From the NCBI GenBank assembly GCA_023429565.1, contig JAEZDJ010000063.1, positions 1 through 19,560 of the forward strand: a stretch of DNA of 19,560 nucleotides. The letters are read 5' to 3'. Of the stretch, positions 7,238 to 15,046 are shown one piece after another (the stretch's first letter is position 1; each line of letters starts with the position of its first letter). The stretch is from Actinomycetes bacterium. Its GTDB lineage: Bacteria; Actinomycetota; Coriobacteriia; Coriobacteriales; Eggerthellaceae. The notes below the pieces were generated by a model. The model ran no database searches, was not told where the DNA came from, and was given only the letters and a program-made list of their open reading frames with translations. The position numbers were made by a program, and so were the translations under genes.

Positions 7238-7863
7238 GCCGTCATCTCGCTCTCGTTCTCGACGACCGTCTTTCCCATGCGCTCGAACGCCTCAAGCGTC
7301 ACCACCACAACCCCACGCCGCGTTCCCCCAGAAAACGTGCGGTACACCAAGGCGGGACACCGGTCCTCGCATACGCCGCATCCATTGCAGGCGGCGGCGT
7401 CAACCACGGGAACTCCCGCCCCATCAAGCACGATGGCCCCATACGGACAAGCACGCTCGCATTCCACACACCCCTGGAAAAAAGCGATGCAACGGTCCTT
7501 CTGGATGATTGCCACGCCCAATTTGTCTCGATCGGCATCGAACGGGCCCAGCGCACCCGTGGGGCACACCTCCTGGCATGTGCCGCAGAAATCGCAATAC
7601 CCTTTGTGAAAGTCGAGCACGGGAGTACGCGCCGCAAGAAAGCCGCCTTCGATGGTCGACAAGGCTATCACGCCCGTTGGACATGCGCTGCGGCACCGAT
7701 CGCACTTCAGACAGGCGGCGGCCATGCGGCGAGCATCCTGCCCTCCAGGCGGCCGCAATCGATCTTCGCCGGCATCAGTCGCCCAAGCGATACCGCCCAC
7801 GCCCATGCAGGCGACGGTCGTCGCGCACGCCCCGATGAACGCTCGGCGCGTCATACCGCCCAT
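7234..7863 (-). CDS. NapG-like Tat-exported ferredoxin with four [4Fe-4S] sites
   Basis: This 209-residue protein starts with a twin-arginine signal (TRRAFIG at 5-11, then a hydrophobic segment to about 28). Four cysteine quartets follow: 51/54/57/61, 90/93/96/100, 125/132/135/139 (with the wide first gap usual in NapG/MauM) and 159/162/165/169. It should lie outside the membrane and carry electrons from the NapH-like partner to a periplasmic-side acceptor. The start follows the torD stop by one base (TGACATG), and the stop overlaps the napH-like start, so the three genes are tightly coupled. NapG normally serves nitrate reductase NapA, but no nap catalytic gene is present, so the acceptor here is inferred to be the DMSO-reductase-family enzyme upstream. 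Confidence 0.88.
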   Translation of the reverse strand: MGGMTRRAFIGACATTVACMGVGGIAWATDAGEDRLRPPGGQDARRMAAACLKCDRCRSACPTGVIALSTIEGGFLAARTPVLDFHKGYCDFCGTCQEVCPTGALGPFDADRDKLGVAIIQKDRCIAFFQGCVECERACPYGAIVLDGAGVPVVDAAACNGCGVCEDRCPALVYRTFSGGTRRGVVVVTLEAFERMGKTVVENESEMTA

Positions 7864-7864
7864 G

Positions 7865-8548
7865 TCACGCCGCTTCCTCCCGGCCGATCCCCGCCAGATC
7901 GTCCACGGCAGAACGCTCCGACGACAGCAAGCCGCGCACGAGCGCAGCCGCGCCGTGGTAGAAGTTCGTCGAGCAATGCCTATCTATGTCGTCGGCGAAC
8001 AAAGGCAGCCAATTTGCCAAATGATCAGAGAAAAAGGATCGCTGTTGCTCTGCGAGGAGGGCAAAGCGCACCCCGTCACCCTCTCTCACTGCCCCTGCAA
8101 TGCGATCAGCCAGCTCCGCCATGAACTGCATTTCAAATCCGACATGGTCTTCGGGCGTGACGTTTTCGGGCGGCAGGTCGAGCCCTGCGGACCGATAGCA
8201 GGCAAGAGCCTCGTCGCGTGCGTCCTGCATAAGCAGCCGTCCCTCGCTCGTGTACACCGACTCGAACGGCGGCGCCATCAGCGCGTCATATGAGCCAGCG
8301 CCTAAAAACACGTGGGCGTAGTCGACTGCCAGCCGCTGACGGGTGCCCGCATCGCGACGACGGATGAACTCGGTTATGAGTCCATACCCTCGACCCAGGT
8401 TTCCGTCATCCTGCGGCAGACGCGCCTGAGCGATGGACGCTATCTGCTCGTCGGTCACCTCATGCAGAAAAAGGCTCGCAAGGAAGCGGTAAAACGTCGC
8501 CCGAGCCTCACACGATTCCACGATGTCCCGCTTCAGCGCCTCATCCAT
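7865..8548 (-). CDS. TorD/DmsD-family molybdoenzyme chaperone
   Basis: This all-helical cytoplasmic protein of 227 residues belongs to the TorD/NarJ family. Diagnostic features are the AxFYRFLASLF N-terminal helix, the APPFESVYTSEGRLLMQ segment, and the PEDHVGFEMQFMAELADRI stretch with the conserved E-x-DH motif. It should bind the twin-arginine leader of the catalytic subunit, assist cofactor insertion and hold back export until folding is complete. ATG 8548 is chosen because GGAG lies seven bases upstream; longer in-frame readings would run back through the strong hairpin at 8643-8687. It is separated from the DmsC-like gene by 177 bases, unlike the other junctions in the operon. Confidence 0.88.
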   Translation of the reverse strand: MDEALKRDIVESCEARATFYRFLASLFLHEVTDEQIASIAQARLPQDDGNLGRGYGLITEFIRRRDAGTRQRLAVDYAHVFLGAGSYDALMAPPFESVYTSEGRLLMQDARDEALACYRSAGLDLPPENVTPEDHVGFEMQFMAELADRIAGAVREGDGVRFALLAEQQRSFFSDHLANWLPLFADDIDRHCSTNFYHGAAALVRGLLSSERSAVDDLAGIGREEAA

Positions 8549-8642
8549 GTCATTCTCCTTTTCCACTGACGGGCACGCAGCAGAGCCACCTGCCCTTTTC
8601 ACCCGATCATTCCTGAATTCCTGCACGGACGCTCCAGGCAGG

Positions 8643-8687
8643 GCCTCGGAAGGAGGGGTTGCCGAAAGGCACCCCTCCTTCCGAGGC
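8643..8687 (-). promoter_or_regulatory. Very stable intra-operon hairpin between dmsC-like and torD genes
   Basis: Arms 8643-8659 and 8671-8687 form a perfect 17-base inverted repeat. Inside the loop GCC/GGC pair around a four-base turn, so the stem reaches 20 pairs with one bulged base. No T run follows on the minus strand, so it is not a standard intrinsic terminator. It fits an mRNA processing or stabilising element, or a partial attenuator, that would lower or separate expression of chaperone and ferredoxin genes relative to the structural subunits. Confidence 0.6.
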
Positions 8688-8725
8688 AAAAGCACGGCGG
8701 TGATCCGCAAAGAGAAACCTCCGCG

Positions 8726-9538
8726 TCAGACAACCACGCCGAACAGGGCCATCAGAGTGCTTCCGACCAGCCACATGAGGGCGCGATAGGCAACCGACCC
8801 GATGAGCGCTCCCGTTAATGCAATGACCGAATACGTCAGCGCTTTGCCGGGATCGCGAATGATCAGCCAGCCAAACACCGCCGGCGCCAGCCCGCCGCAT
8901 GCCACAACCGCGATCCAGAACAGAGGAGCTTCAGATCCCCCAGCCACGCCGGAGAGCATGCCGTAGGCAAGGGCAAAAACCAATGCCAGCGCGCCGCCCA
9001 CCGCCATCTGCCTCCCGGCAAACCTCACGGCCTCAACGTCTTCCTTGAACAGCGCCGTCATCAGAGCCCAGACAGCAGTGCCAGAAGCCGCGGCCATGCC
9101 CAAATACCCCAGAGGCAGGGCGACGGTGTTCCACGAAGCCTGAGAGGCCATCATGTAGGACGACCCGCACGAGAAGGAGAACACCACGGCCAACACGATG
9201 CCGATGACCGCGAGCACCTTGCGTCCAGTCATGCTGGCCTCACGTTTCAGCAGCACCGCGTAGACGAGGGCGACAACGGCCAATATGCCCAGCAGCAAAG
9301 CTTCGAGGAAAATGCCCGGCGCGGGATGCCCCAATGCGGAAAGCATGCGCTCGGGATGGGACAGGTGCGTGACCGAGCACAGACCCCCAACGGCCAGCAG
9401 CGCAACCGCCGCAAGAGAGGCAGGAAGAACGGATTTCTTCGCCAGCCCCTTGAACGTGTTGATGCCGACGCAGGCGAACAGCCATGCACCCGCGCCCGAA
9501 AGCGCCGTAAACAGGACGAGCGACCATTGTATATCCAT
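8726..9538 (-). CDS. DmsC-like membrane anchor subunit
   Basis: This 270-residue protein is almost wholly hydrophobic, with about eight transmembrane helices, as in DmsC. Recognisable family segments include FTALSGAGAWLFA near the N-terminus, the VTHLSHPERM loop after helix two, and the SWNTVALPLGYLGMA stretch. It should anchor the catalytic and ferredoxin subunits to the outer membrane face and oxidise menaquinol. ATG 9538 is preferred over GTG 9547: the dmsB-like stop is one base upstream (TGACATG), and AAGGAG lies ten bases ahead, whereas it is too close to the GTG. The gene ends before the hairpin at 8643-8687. Confidence 0.88.
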   Translation of the reverse strand: MDIQWSLVLFTALSGAGAWLFACVGINTFKGLAKKSVLPASLAAVALLAVGGLCSVTHLSHPERMLSALGHPAPGIFLEALLLGILAVVALVYAVLLKREASMTGRKVLAVIGIVLAVVFSFSCGSSYMMASQASWNTVALPLGYLGMAAASGTAVWALMTALFKEDVEAVRFAGRQMAVGGALALVFALAYGMLSGVAGGSEAPLFWIAVVACGGLAPAVFGWLIIRDPGKALTYSVIALTGALIGSVAYRALMWLVGSTLMALFGVVV

Positions 9539-9539
9539 G

Positions 9540-10121
9540 TCACACACGCTCCTTCCACTCGCCGTGCATACTGGTCATGATGTACTTGGTAGCAGGATGG
9601 TTGCCCACGTCTTCGAGGGTGTGGATGTCGGCCTCGCCATATTTCGCCAGCTCTTTCGAGACATCGGAATCAGGATCATCCAGATCGCCATAGAATCGAG
9701 CACCGGCAGCACAGCTCTTGACACAAGCAGGCAACTCTCCCTGCGCGGTCAGATGCCCGCACAAGGTGCACTTCTCCACCGTCTTGGTCTCGACGCTCCA
9801 ATCGCGCACGCCATAGGGGCAGGCCATCATGCAATATTTGCATCCGATGCACTTGCTGCGATCGATGAGCACGACATCCTGTCCGTCACGGTAGCTGGCA
9901 CCCGTGGGGCAGACGTGAACGCAGGGCGCGTCCTCGCACTGCTGGCACATGGCCGGCAACGGATAGCGCACCATGTTCGGATACTCTCCGAACGGGCCGA
10001 CCATGAGCACGCGGCTCCAGTGCTCGCCAAGAGCCACGTCGTTTTCCATCTTGCAGGCAACCTCGCAGCCATGGCAGCCGGTGCAACGATCGACGTTCAC
10101 GACAATGCAATTACGCGCCAT
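9540..10121 (-). CDS. DmsB/PsrB-like electron-transfer subunit with four [4Fe-4S] clusters
   Basis: This 193-residue protein has four cysteine quartets: 13/16/19/23, 59/62/67/71, 91/94/97/101 and 118/121/133/137. That is the standard layout of DmsB, PsrB and PhsB. There is no signal peptide, so it would be exported bound to the Tat-bearing catalytic subunit. It carries electrons from the DmsC-like anchor to the molybdenum site. ATG 10121 has GAGGAGG seven bases upstream and lies inside the last codons of the catalytic gene (11-base overlap), showing coupled translation. The longer in-frame reading upstream is only a shadow of the catalytic gene. Confidence 0.93.
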   Translation of the reverse strand: MARNCIVVNVDRCTGCHGCEVACKMENDVALGEHWSRVLMVGPFGEYPNMVRYPLPAMCQQCEDAPCVHVCPTGASYRDGQDVVLIDRSKCIGCKYCMMACPYGVRDWSVETKTVEKCTLCGHLTAQGELPACVKSCAAGARFYGDLDDPDSDVSKELAKYGEADIHTLEDVGNHPATKYIMTSMHGEWKERV

Positions 10122-12816
10122 AGTCGTACACCTCCTCGGTGATATCGGACGAAACGGGCATCCAGGGAGCGAAATCGGTTCCCTTGGTCCAAACCTGGTC
10201 GAGAATGGCGTCATCGCTCGGGCTGACCTTCACCTGGAAGCCGCGCAAGGTGTAGGTGCCATACTCCGGGTTGTAGGGGGCGTCGTTCTTGGTGAGCACA
10301 TTGATGTTCATCACCTTGTAGGCCTGGGCAGGATCGTCCGAATCCAACAGTTCGGGTGCCCAGAACCGTTCTTGGTAGACGACGCCCTTTGCAATGGCTG
10401 TCGTCACCTTCGCTCGACCGTGCGTTTTGCCTCGGCGGCTCTCTATGTTCACCCATTCGCCGTCGACGATGCCATAGGTCTCCGCGTCATCTGGATGGAT
10501 CCACATTTCCGGCACCGGATAGATCTCGCGCAAATAAGGGATGTTGCGCAGGGTCCCATGGTGATACATGGGAAGGCGCCCTTCGGTCAAAACGAGCGGA
10601 TACTCCCCGTCCGTCAAAGGAGATTCATGCGGCTCCTCGTAGTAGCACAGCGGCTCATAGTCCTTCTCGCAGGGCGGCAGCACAAGCGGCTTCTCTTCGG
10701 CGCATTGGGCCCAGGGATACCCCGTCCTGCCCAGGATGATGTTTGACTCGCAGTACACTTCAAGCTTCTTGGACGGTGTGCCGAATCCCTTGGGCTTGCC
10801 TTTGCCGTCGTCTTTGAGGTACACGCCGAAGGTGCGGTACTCCTCTTCGGTGGCCCATTGGATAACCCCTTGCTCGCATGCTTCTTCCCAGCTCATCTTC
10901 AACTTGTTGAGGTGTTGGAGCTGCTTTTCATGCTCGTCTTTATAAAACGGCGTCGTCATGCACGCATCGGCATCGAAAGCCTTGGCCGCATGGGCGTTTC
11001 CCAATTCTGCGCATTTCTGCACGATGTTCGTCCAGATGATGCCTTCCTCGACGGTCTCAAACAGATGCGTGACCGCCTGGCGGATGACAATGGTGTTGAG
11101 CTGCGGAATAGGCAAGTTCGTCTCCAGCCATTCCGTGCACGGCAACAGCATGTCAGCACACAGCACGCTGAACGCGGTCGGGTACAAGAAGGCATGGACG
11201 ACGAAGTCAAGGTTCGGGACGATCTCGTCCAGGCATGAGGAGTTCCCCAGAACCACGTGCTTGTTCCCCGAGCGCTCGATCCACATATGTATCTGGTAGG
11301 GATCGCCGTCCTTCATGGCCTTGAACACATCGGGAATGAACGCCATGTCCCAGCAGATGAGACCCTTGTGCTCAAGATAGCCACACCGCTTCATAACCTG
11401 GTCCTTCGACAGGAGGCGAGGCGTGTTGCCCAGCTGGTCCTTGCAGGGCGCATTGGCGAAGCGTTGCAGCATGGAACCGGGCTTCTCAACGTTGCCCATG
11501 AGAAACTCCAGATTGAGCGCAGCGAGCGCATTCTGCTGCGATTGGGGATATTGATCGATCGCAACGCCCTGCATGATGCCTGACTGGCCTTCGGAATCGG
11601 TGTATATCTCAAGTGCGCGCTCTATCTCGCCCTCGTCAAGCCAGCACACTTCCGCCGCCTGGGCCAACGTCCATTCCTCGCACGATTCCTTCAACAGCTG
11701 GCCGCCCGTCTTGCATTGCAGCCCATTGACTTCATAGGTGCCGAACAGGGGGGCAGCCACGCCTGCATTGAACGGGTATTCCAGCACCACTGCTTTGCCC
11801 TGCGCCGGATCCCAGATGACATAGTCGTCGTCGGTCCCCTCAAGCCCAGCTTCGGTTGCTTTGAGCGTGAGACGCGTGTCGGGATTCACCAGATAGGGCA
11901 TGTTCGTCCAGGTGCGGCAAAAATCTTCGTCATACTTCTCGTTGTCGAGGATCCATCTCGTCCATGCCAGGGCGAGCGCAGCATCGGTTCCGGGACGAAT
12001 GGGCAGCCATACCTCGGCCTTGGCAGCATCGACCGTGAAACGGGGGTCGATGACGACGGTCCTGAGACCCTGCTCACGCGTCCTCAGTTCGGCAAGCGCA
12101 CGTCCTCCGGTGGAGACCGACGAGTTGCTGGGATCGGTACCCCACAGAACCACGCTGGTCACCGCGCTGTCGTTGTAGTAATAGTCCCAACCGTTGCTGT
12201 CCGAGAAACTGAGGTTGTTCGGCTTCCCCGCCCCATATGCCAGCAAAGCCGCTCCCATGCGCGGCAGATAGCACTGCGCACAGCCAGGCTCCCAGACATT
12301 GGGGGTGTTGATGGCCTCGCCGAAACGCTTGACGTTGGAAAAATGCGGATTGCCTCCCCCGCCAGTGGAAACGGAGATGGACTCGCTGCCGTATTTTTCG
12401 GAAAACTCATTGATCTTCGTGGCAATTTCGGTGATGGCCTCATCCCAGGAGATCCGCTCCCAATCGTTGCCACCCCGCGCGCCGACGCGCCGCATGGGAT
12501 ACTTGTTGCGATTGGGGTGGTACAACGCCTGTATACCAGACAGCCCTTTCGCACATACGCCGCCACGGCTCATGGGACTCTCCGGGTTTCCCTCCAGCTT
12601 GATCACGCGCCCATCCTTCACGTGCGCAAGCACCGCGCAATTGGCGATGCACGCACGGCAGGCTGTCTTGACCACCTTGACCTCGCCGCTCTCGGCCGCA
12701 TGGGCCGGATCGGCTGCGACCAGATCTCCCGCCGCGCCAATGCCCAGCGTCGCCACCGCGCCAAGCGCTGCCGCGCTTTTCACGAAGCTGCGGCGCGACA
12801 GAGTAGGTTGCGTCAT
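10111..12816 (-). CDS. DMSO-reductase-family molybdopterin catalytic subunit, Tat-exported, substrate unknown
   Basis: This 901-residue protein opens with a textbook twin-arginine signal (SRRSFVK at 7-13, hydrophobic core to about 35, AHA cleavage-like site near 38-40). A [4Fe-4S] site follows at Cys53, Cys56, Cys60 and Cys88, then the bis-molybdopterin guanine dinucleotide domains. At the place where DmsA has its Ser ligand this protein reads NVWEPGCAQCYLPR. Lined up by hand with the NapA ligand region, Cys182 falls on the molybdenum-ligand position, with Cys179 as an alternative. That puts it nearer Cys-ligated relatives (polysulfide and thiosulfate reductases, acetylene hydratase) than true DMSO reductase. 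The enzyme should reduce some acceptor outside the membrane using electrons from the DmsB/DmsC-like partners. The linked TorD chaperone and LuxR sensor recall inducible, substrate-specific reductases of gut Eggerthellaceae, including catechol dehydroxylases. GGGAGGG precedes ATG 12816. Confidence 0.92.
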   Translation of the reverse strand: MTQPTLSRRSFVKSAAALGAVATLGIGAAGDLVAADPAHAAESGEVKVVKTACRACIANCAVLAHVKDGRVIKLEGNPESPMSRGGVCAKGLSGIQALYHPNRNKYPMRRVGARGGNDWERISWDEAITEIATKINEFSEKYGSESISVSTGGGGNPHFSNVKRFGEAINTPNVWEPGCAQCYLPRMGAALLAYGAGKPNNLSFSDSNGWDYYYNDSAVTSVVLWGTDPSNSSVSTGGRALAELRTREQGLRTVVIDPRFTVDAAKAEVWLPIRPGTDAALALAWTRWILDNEKYDEDFCRTWTNMPYLVNPDTRLTLKATEAGLEGTDDDYVIWDPAQGKAVVLEYPFNAGVAAPLFGTYEVNGLQCKTGGQLLKESCEEWTLAQAAEVCWLDEGEIERALEIYTDSEGQSGIMQGVAIDQYPQSQQNALAALNLEFLMGNVEKPGSMLQRFANAPCKDQLGNTPRLLSKDQVMKRCGYLEHKGLICWDMAFIPDVFKAMKDGDPYQIHMWIERSGNKHVVLGNSSCLDEIVPNLDFVVHAFLYPTAFSVLCADMLLPCTEWLETNLPIPQLNTIVIRQAVTHLFETVEEGIIWTNIVQKCAELGNAHAAKAFDADACMTTPFYKDEHEKQLQHLNKLKMSWEEACEQGVIQWATEEEYRTFGVYLKDDGKGKPKGFGTPSKKLEVYCESNIILGRTGYPWAQCAEEKPLVLPPCEKDYEPLCYYEEPHESPLTDGEYPLVLTEGRLPMYHHGTLRNIPYLREIYPVPEMWIHPDDAETYGIVDGEWVNIESRRGKTHGRAKVTTAIAKGVVYQERFWAPELLDSDDPAQAYKVMNINVLTKNDAPYNPEYGTYTLRGFQVKVSPSDDAILDQVWTKGTDFAPWMPVSSDITEEVYDYGA

Positions 12817-12874
12817 AATTCCCTCCCTCTTCCTCGTCCTTGCTGTCTGTCTTCTCTATCTTCGATGGGATGCC

Positions 12875-13474
12875 TCAGGCCAGTGCACCGGACATGCGAG
12901 AGCCGGATTCGGTGACATGCCAGACGCCGTCCCATGAAAGACCTCCGATGGTCTCGAGTTTTGAAATGAAATACGATGGATAGACGACCTTGGGATTCGT
13001 CAATGCCGGATGCCCCGCCAGAGCAGCCTCCACCTCAGCGCGTGACGCGCCGTGCATGCAGGCTGACAGCACCCGCTTGTAGGCGTCCTCGTAGCCATGA
13101 GGCTCACCCGCCAGCAACTCCGCGAAGCGGCTGACTGGCTCGAGCCTGGCCATCGCGGCACACCCGGCTTCGGTCGTCTTCACTCCGTAGTCAGCAGGCT
13201 GGTCGGCAGAATGCGCATCGTCCCCACCTTCATCCAAGGCGACGGCCTCAATGCCCCCCGCCTCGATGAGCATGTCCATGAGCACGTGCACGTTTTGAGT
13301 CGACATGCGCATGCGGGGCTCTCCCGCAAGCACACGTTCCACATCGCGGTACGGTTGGACAGTGGCCTGGCAGGCATGCAGACACGCCAGAAGCGGCAAG
13401 CTGTTCGCGCGGTTCGCCTGTACGCAGGCGACAACAGATTCGGCTGCGGACGCGCAGCCCCGAGATTCAGTCAT
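12875..13474 (-). CDS. Unrecognised protein with two similar winged-helix-like halves, first gene of the reductase operon
   Basis: I do not recognise a named family for this 199-residue cytoplasmic protein. Its most telling feature is internal repetition. One half (about 40-105) and the other (about 140-195) share the pattern xVExxLAGxP, then about ten residues, then VxxxxxxLxxxGGI/L and a TExG ending about 15 residues later. Examples are DVERVLAGEP...LIEAGGIEAV and EVEAALAGHP...LETIGGLSWDG. The helix-helix-helix-hairpin feel and the TExG close suggest two winged-helix domains. There is no signal peptide, metal motif or membrane segment, although the N-terminal half has scattered cysteines. 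It lies 58 bases before the catalytic gene on the same strand, so it is probably co-transcribed and may be a regulator or a maturation partner. ATG 13474 has GAGGGG nearby; an upstream in-frame ATG at 13498 is less well placed. Confidence 0.75.
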   Translation of the reverse strand: MTESRGCASAAESVVACVQANRANSLPLLACLHACQATVQPYRDVERVLAGEPRMRMSTQNVHVLMDMLIEAGGIEAVALDEGGDDAHSADQPADYGVKTTEAGCAAMARLEPVSRFAELLAGEPHGYEDAYKRVLSACMHGASRAEVEAALAGHPALTNPKVVYPSYFISKLETIGGLSWDGVWHVTESGSRMSGALA

Positions 13475-13661
13475 GATTCCCCTCTCGTCTTCCAGCATGT
13501 GCTCGTTGCGCACGCCCCGACAACCGACGGGAAAGAGCCATCGGTTCGGACGCCACAACAAGCGCACGCTCACCTTAGACGCGGGGAGCGGACCGTCGAA
13601 ACATCAAGAGTTCATGATTTGTGGAATATTTATTGGTGAGGGGCATCGTCCGACACACTCG

Positions 13662-13700
13662 CCCATAGTTGGTGACGTTGTTTCGTCAAGCCTGATGAAA
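13662..13700 (-). promoter_or_regulatory. Likely promoter and overlapping operator dyads of the reductase operon
   Basis: On the minus strand TTGACG (13689-13684) and TATGGG (13667-13662) are 16 bases apart. Two dyads overlap the -35 element: TGACG-N6-CGTCA at 13673-13688, perfect, with the 5-6-5 layout seen in CRP/FNR-type sites; and TTTCATCA/TTGACGAAA across 13681-13700, with one mismatch. This is the natural place for control of the cluster that begins at 13474. The leader would be about 180 bases. The -10 is weak, so the promoter may need an activator. Confidence 0.45.
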
Positions 13701-13741
13701 GTTATTTTTTTGAGTCTTCTGACAGAAGCGAGGGCAGGAAA

Positions 13742-13777
13742 CGGACAAGGGTGGCACGGTTTTGGCACCCTTGTCCG
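13742..13777 (-). terminator. Hairpin upstream of the reductase operon promoter
   Basis: Arms 13742-13753 and 13766-13777 are a perfect 12-base inverted repeat with a 12-base loop. The minus strand continues TTTCC, a short T run. It lies about 175 bases past the HAD gene stop and just before the reductase promoter, so it may insulate the operon from read-through. Confidence 0.5.
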
Positions 13778-13930
13778 AAACCGAACGCGCGCAGCCGCCA
13801 GCACCTCGATTCCCGACGACGACGAGAATCGCAGCCCTCACGGGACGGGGCTCGACAGGGGCAGAGACCATGGGTTGAGCAGGATTGCGGCGGAAGGCGG
13901 CTGGCGCAGCGTCGTCAGGACAGGGAACAA

Positions 13931-13948
13931 GCCTCCTTGCCAGGAGGC
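13931..13948 (-). terminator. Short hairpin just after the HAD gene
   Basis: GCCTCC and GGAGGC (13931-13936 and 13943-13948) pair around a six-base loop, starting four bases after the HAD stop codon. On the minus strand the stem is followed by TTGTTCC. It is a plausible but modest intrinsic terminator. Confidence 0.45.
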
Positions 13949-13952
13949 AAGG

Positions 13953-14645
13953 TCAAGCCTCAACGCCCTCCGAACCGGTCGACCACGCGATGAACTCATC
14001 GACATCGATGTCCTCGAAGCTCAAAATGGCGACGTCGGCATTGGCTGACAGGTCCTCGAAGGTTCCGGCATCGTCGCGATCATAGATGGCAAGCGTGCGA
14101 TATCCCGCCCCGCGCAACGTGTGCAGCGCATAAAGGGAGTCCTCCACACCCCACGTCGACTGCAGCGACGTGCCCATGATCTCGCGTGCGCGATCATAGA
14201 CCGCCGGCTCGCGCTTTGACGTCCCCACATCGTCGACCGACACGATGGCCTGCAGATAAGGAGAGAATCCCGCCTGGGCAAGGCCGGCTTGCAAATAGGT
14301 CTGGGGACTGGACGAGGCAACGCTCACCGCCACCCCCCGCTCGACAAGCCCGCGGACAAAGGCGAGAGCTCCTGGGCGGCCGGACACCTGCTTTTGATAG
14401 AAATCGAGGATGAAATCGTCGATCATGCTCAAGACGTCTTCCACACTGGACCCCAAGCCCAGCCGAGAATGGAAGAATTCCCCGCACTCGGGAATGGTGA
14501 GCGTGGTGAGCTCGTCGGTATCGGCCTTCGAGAGCTCCACGCCCGCACGGCGAGCGAGCTCGGTCTCCATATCACGCCACACGTCCATGGTGTCGAGCAG
14601 CGTTCCGTCGCAATCGAACACGACGCCGATGCGAGATGCATCCAT
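13953..14645 (-). CDS. HAD-superfamily hydrolase, phosphoglycolate phosphatase/beta-phosphoglucomutase type
   Basis: This 230-residue protein has all four HAD motifs. Motif I is DCDGTLLDT with nucleophile Asp11 and acid/base Asp13, motif II is the Ser of SSSP (about 111), motif III is Lys144, and motif IV is VEDS with Glu168 and Asp169. The helical cap between motifs I and II (about 20-90) marks subfamily IA. It should dephosphorylate a small phosphorylated metabolite, but the substrate cannot be read from the sequence. AAAGGA lies upstream of ATG 14645. Terminators stand on both sides (14911-14943 before it, 13931-13948 after), so it is probably its own unit, not part of the amino-alcohol genes. 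A link to that pathway is not excluded. Confidence 0.88.
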   Translation of the reverse strand: MDASRIGVVFDCDGTLLDTMDVWRDMETELARRAGVELSKADTDELTTLTIPECGEFFHSRLGLGSSVEDVLSMIDDFILDFYQKQVSGRPGALAFVRGLVERGVAVSVASSSPQTYLQAGLAQAGFSPYLQAIVSVDDVGTSKREPAVYDRAREIMGTSLQSTWGVEDSLYALHTLRGAGYRTLAIYDRDDAGTFEDLSANADVAILSFEDIDVDEFIAWSTGSEGVEA

Positions 14646-14910
14646 GCAGCATTCCTTTCATCCACGAGAAGACGGGCCTCGAACAACGCAGGACTCGGCC
14701 CAAAGCCGACGCCACGCCAGAATCCTTTGCCAAGACCCAGCGGTCGGAAACATGAAGCAAAGCTTAGCAGAAGGCAGCCGTCCGCCTAAAGTCCCTTGGA
14801 CAATTTTGCCCAAAGTTGACGGGCGCGACAGATTCCGGGCAAAATCGCACGCGGTGCCAAGGGGGGGGTCAGCCACGCGACATGCTCTCGCGCAAGCGAC
14901 GGCACAAAAG
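14646..14910. other. Non-coding stretch upstream of the HAD gene
   Basis: No gene is supported here. There is a run of eight G at 14861-14868. The HAD promoter should lie here on the minus strand, but I see only weak candidates and do not name one. Confidence 0.45.
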
Positions 14911-14943
14911 TGCCCGGATGCCATCCAAGACGGCATCCGGGCA
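14911..14943 (-). terminator. Intrinsic terminator after the permease gene
   Basis: Arms 14911-14922 and 14932-14943 form a perfect 12-base GC-rich stem with a 9-base loop. On the minus strand it is followed by CTTTTG. It lies about 100 bases after the permease stop and ends the kinase-permease unit. Confidence 0.75.
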
Positions 14944-15046
14944 TAAGGCGAAGCGTCAAACCAAAAACTTGGCGATCTCTGCTTCGGCTCAACAAGCCAG
15001 TTGGCAGAGCTCCGTTCTCAGCAAGTCGGAGATTTCGCGCCCGACC

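Noticed and set aside
6308..7863. Reading the NapG/NapH-like pair as part of a nitrate reductase system
   Set aside because: No napA or napB is present. The pair is translationally coupled to a TorD gene in an operon for a different molybdoenzyme.
6769..8124. Long plus-strand open frame of 451 codons
   Set aside because: It lies antisense to the NapH-like, NapG-like and TorD genes, which have clear family motifs and coupled starts. Its translation is rich in Arg, Pro, Ala and His without domains, as expected for the opposite strand of GC-rich genes.
10111..12816. Naming the catalytic subunit DmsA (DMSO reductase)
   Set aside because: The Ser ligand region of DmsA is replaced by a Cys-containing EPGCAQCYLPR segment, so DMSO as substrate is not supported. 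No gene symbol was given.
11716..12915. Plus-strand open frame of 399 codons opposite the catalytic subunit
   Set aside because: It is antisense to a full-length molybdopterin enzyme. No motif or ribosome-binding site supports it.
14861..14868. Run of eight G as a phase-variation tract
   Set aside because: It lies in non-coding sequence well away from a recognised promoter spacer, so slippage has no evident effect.
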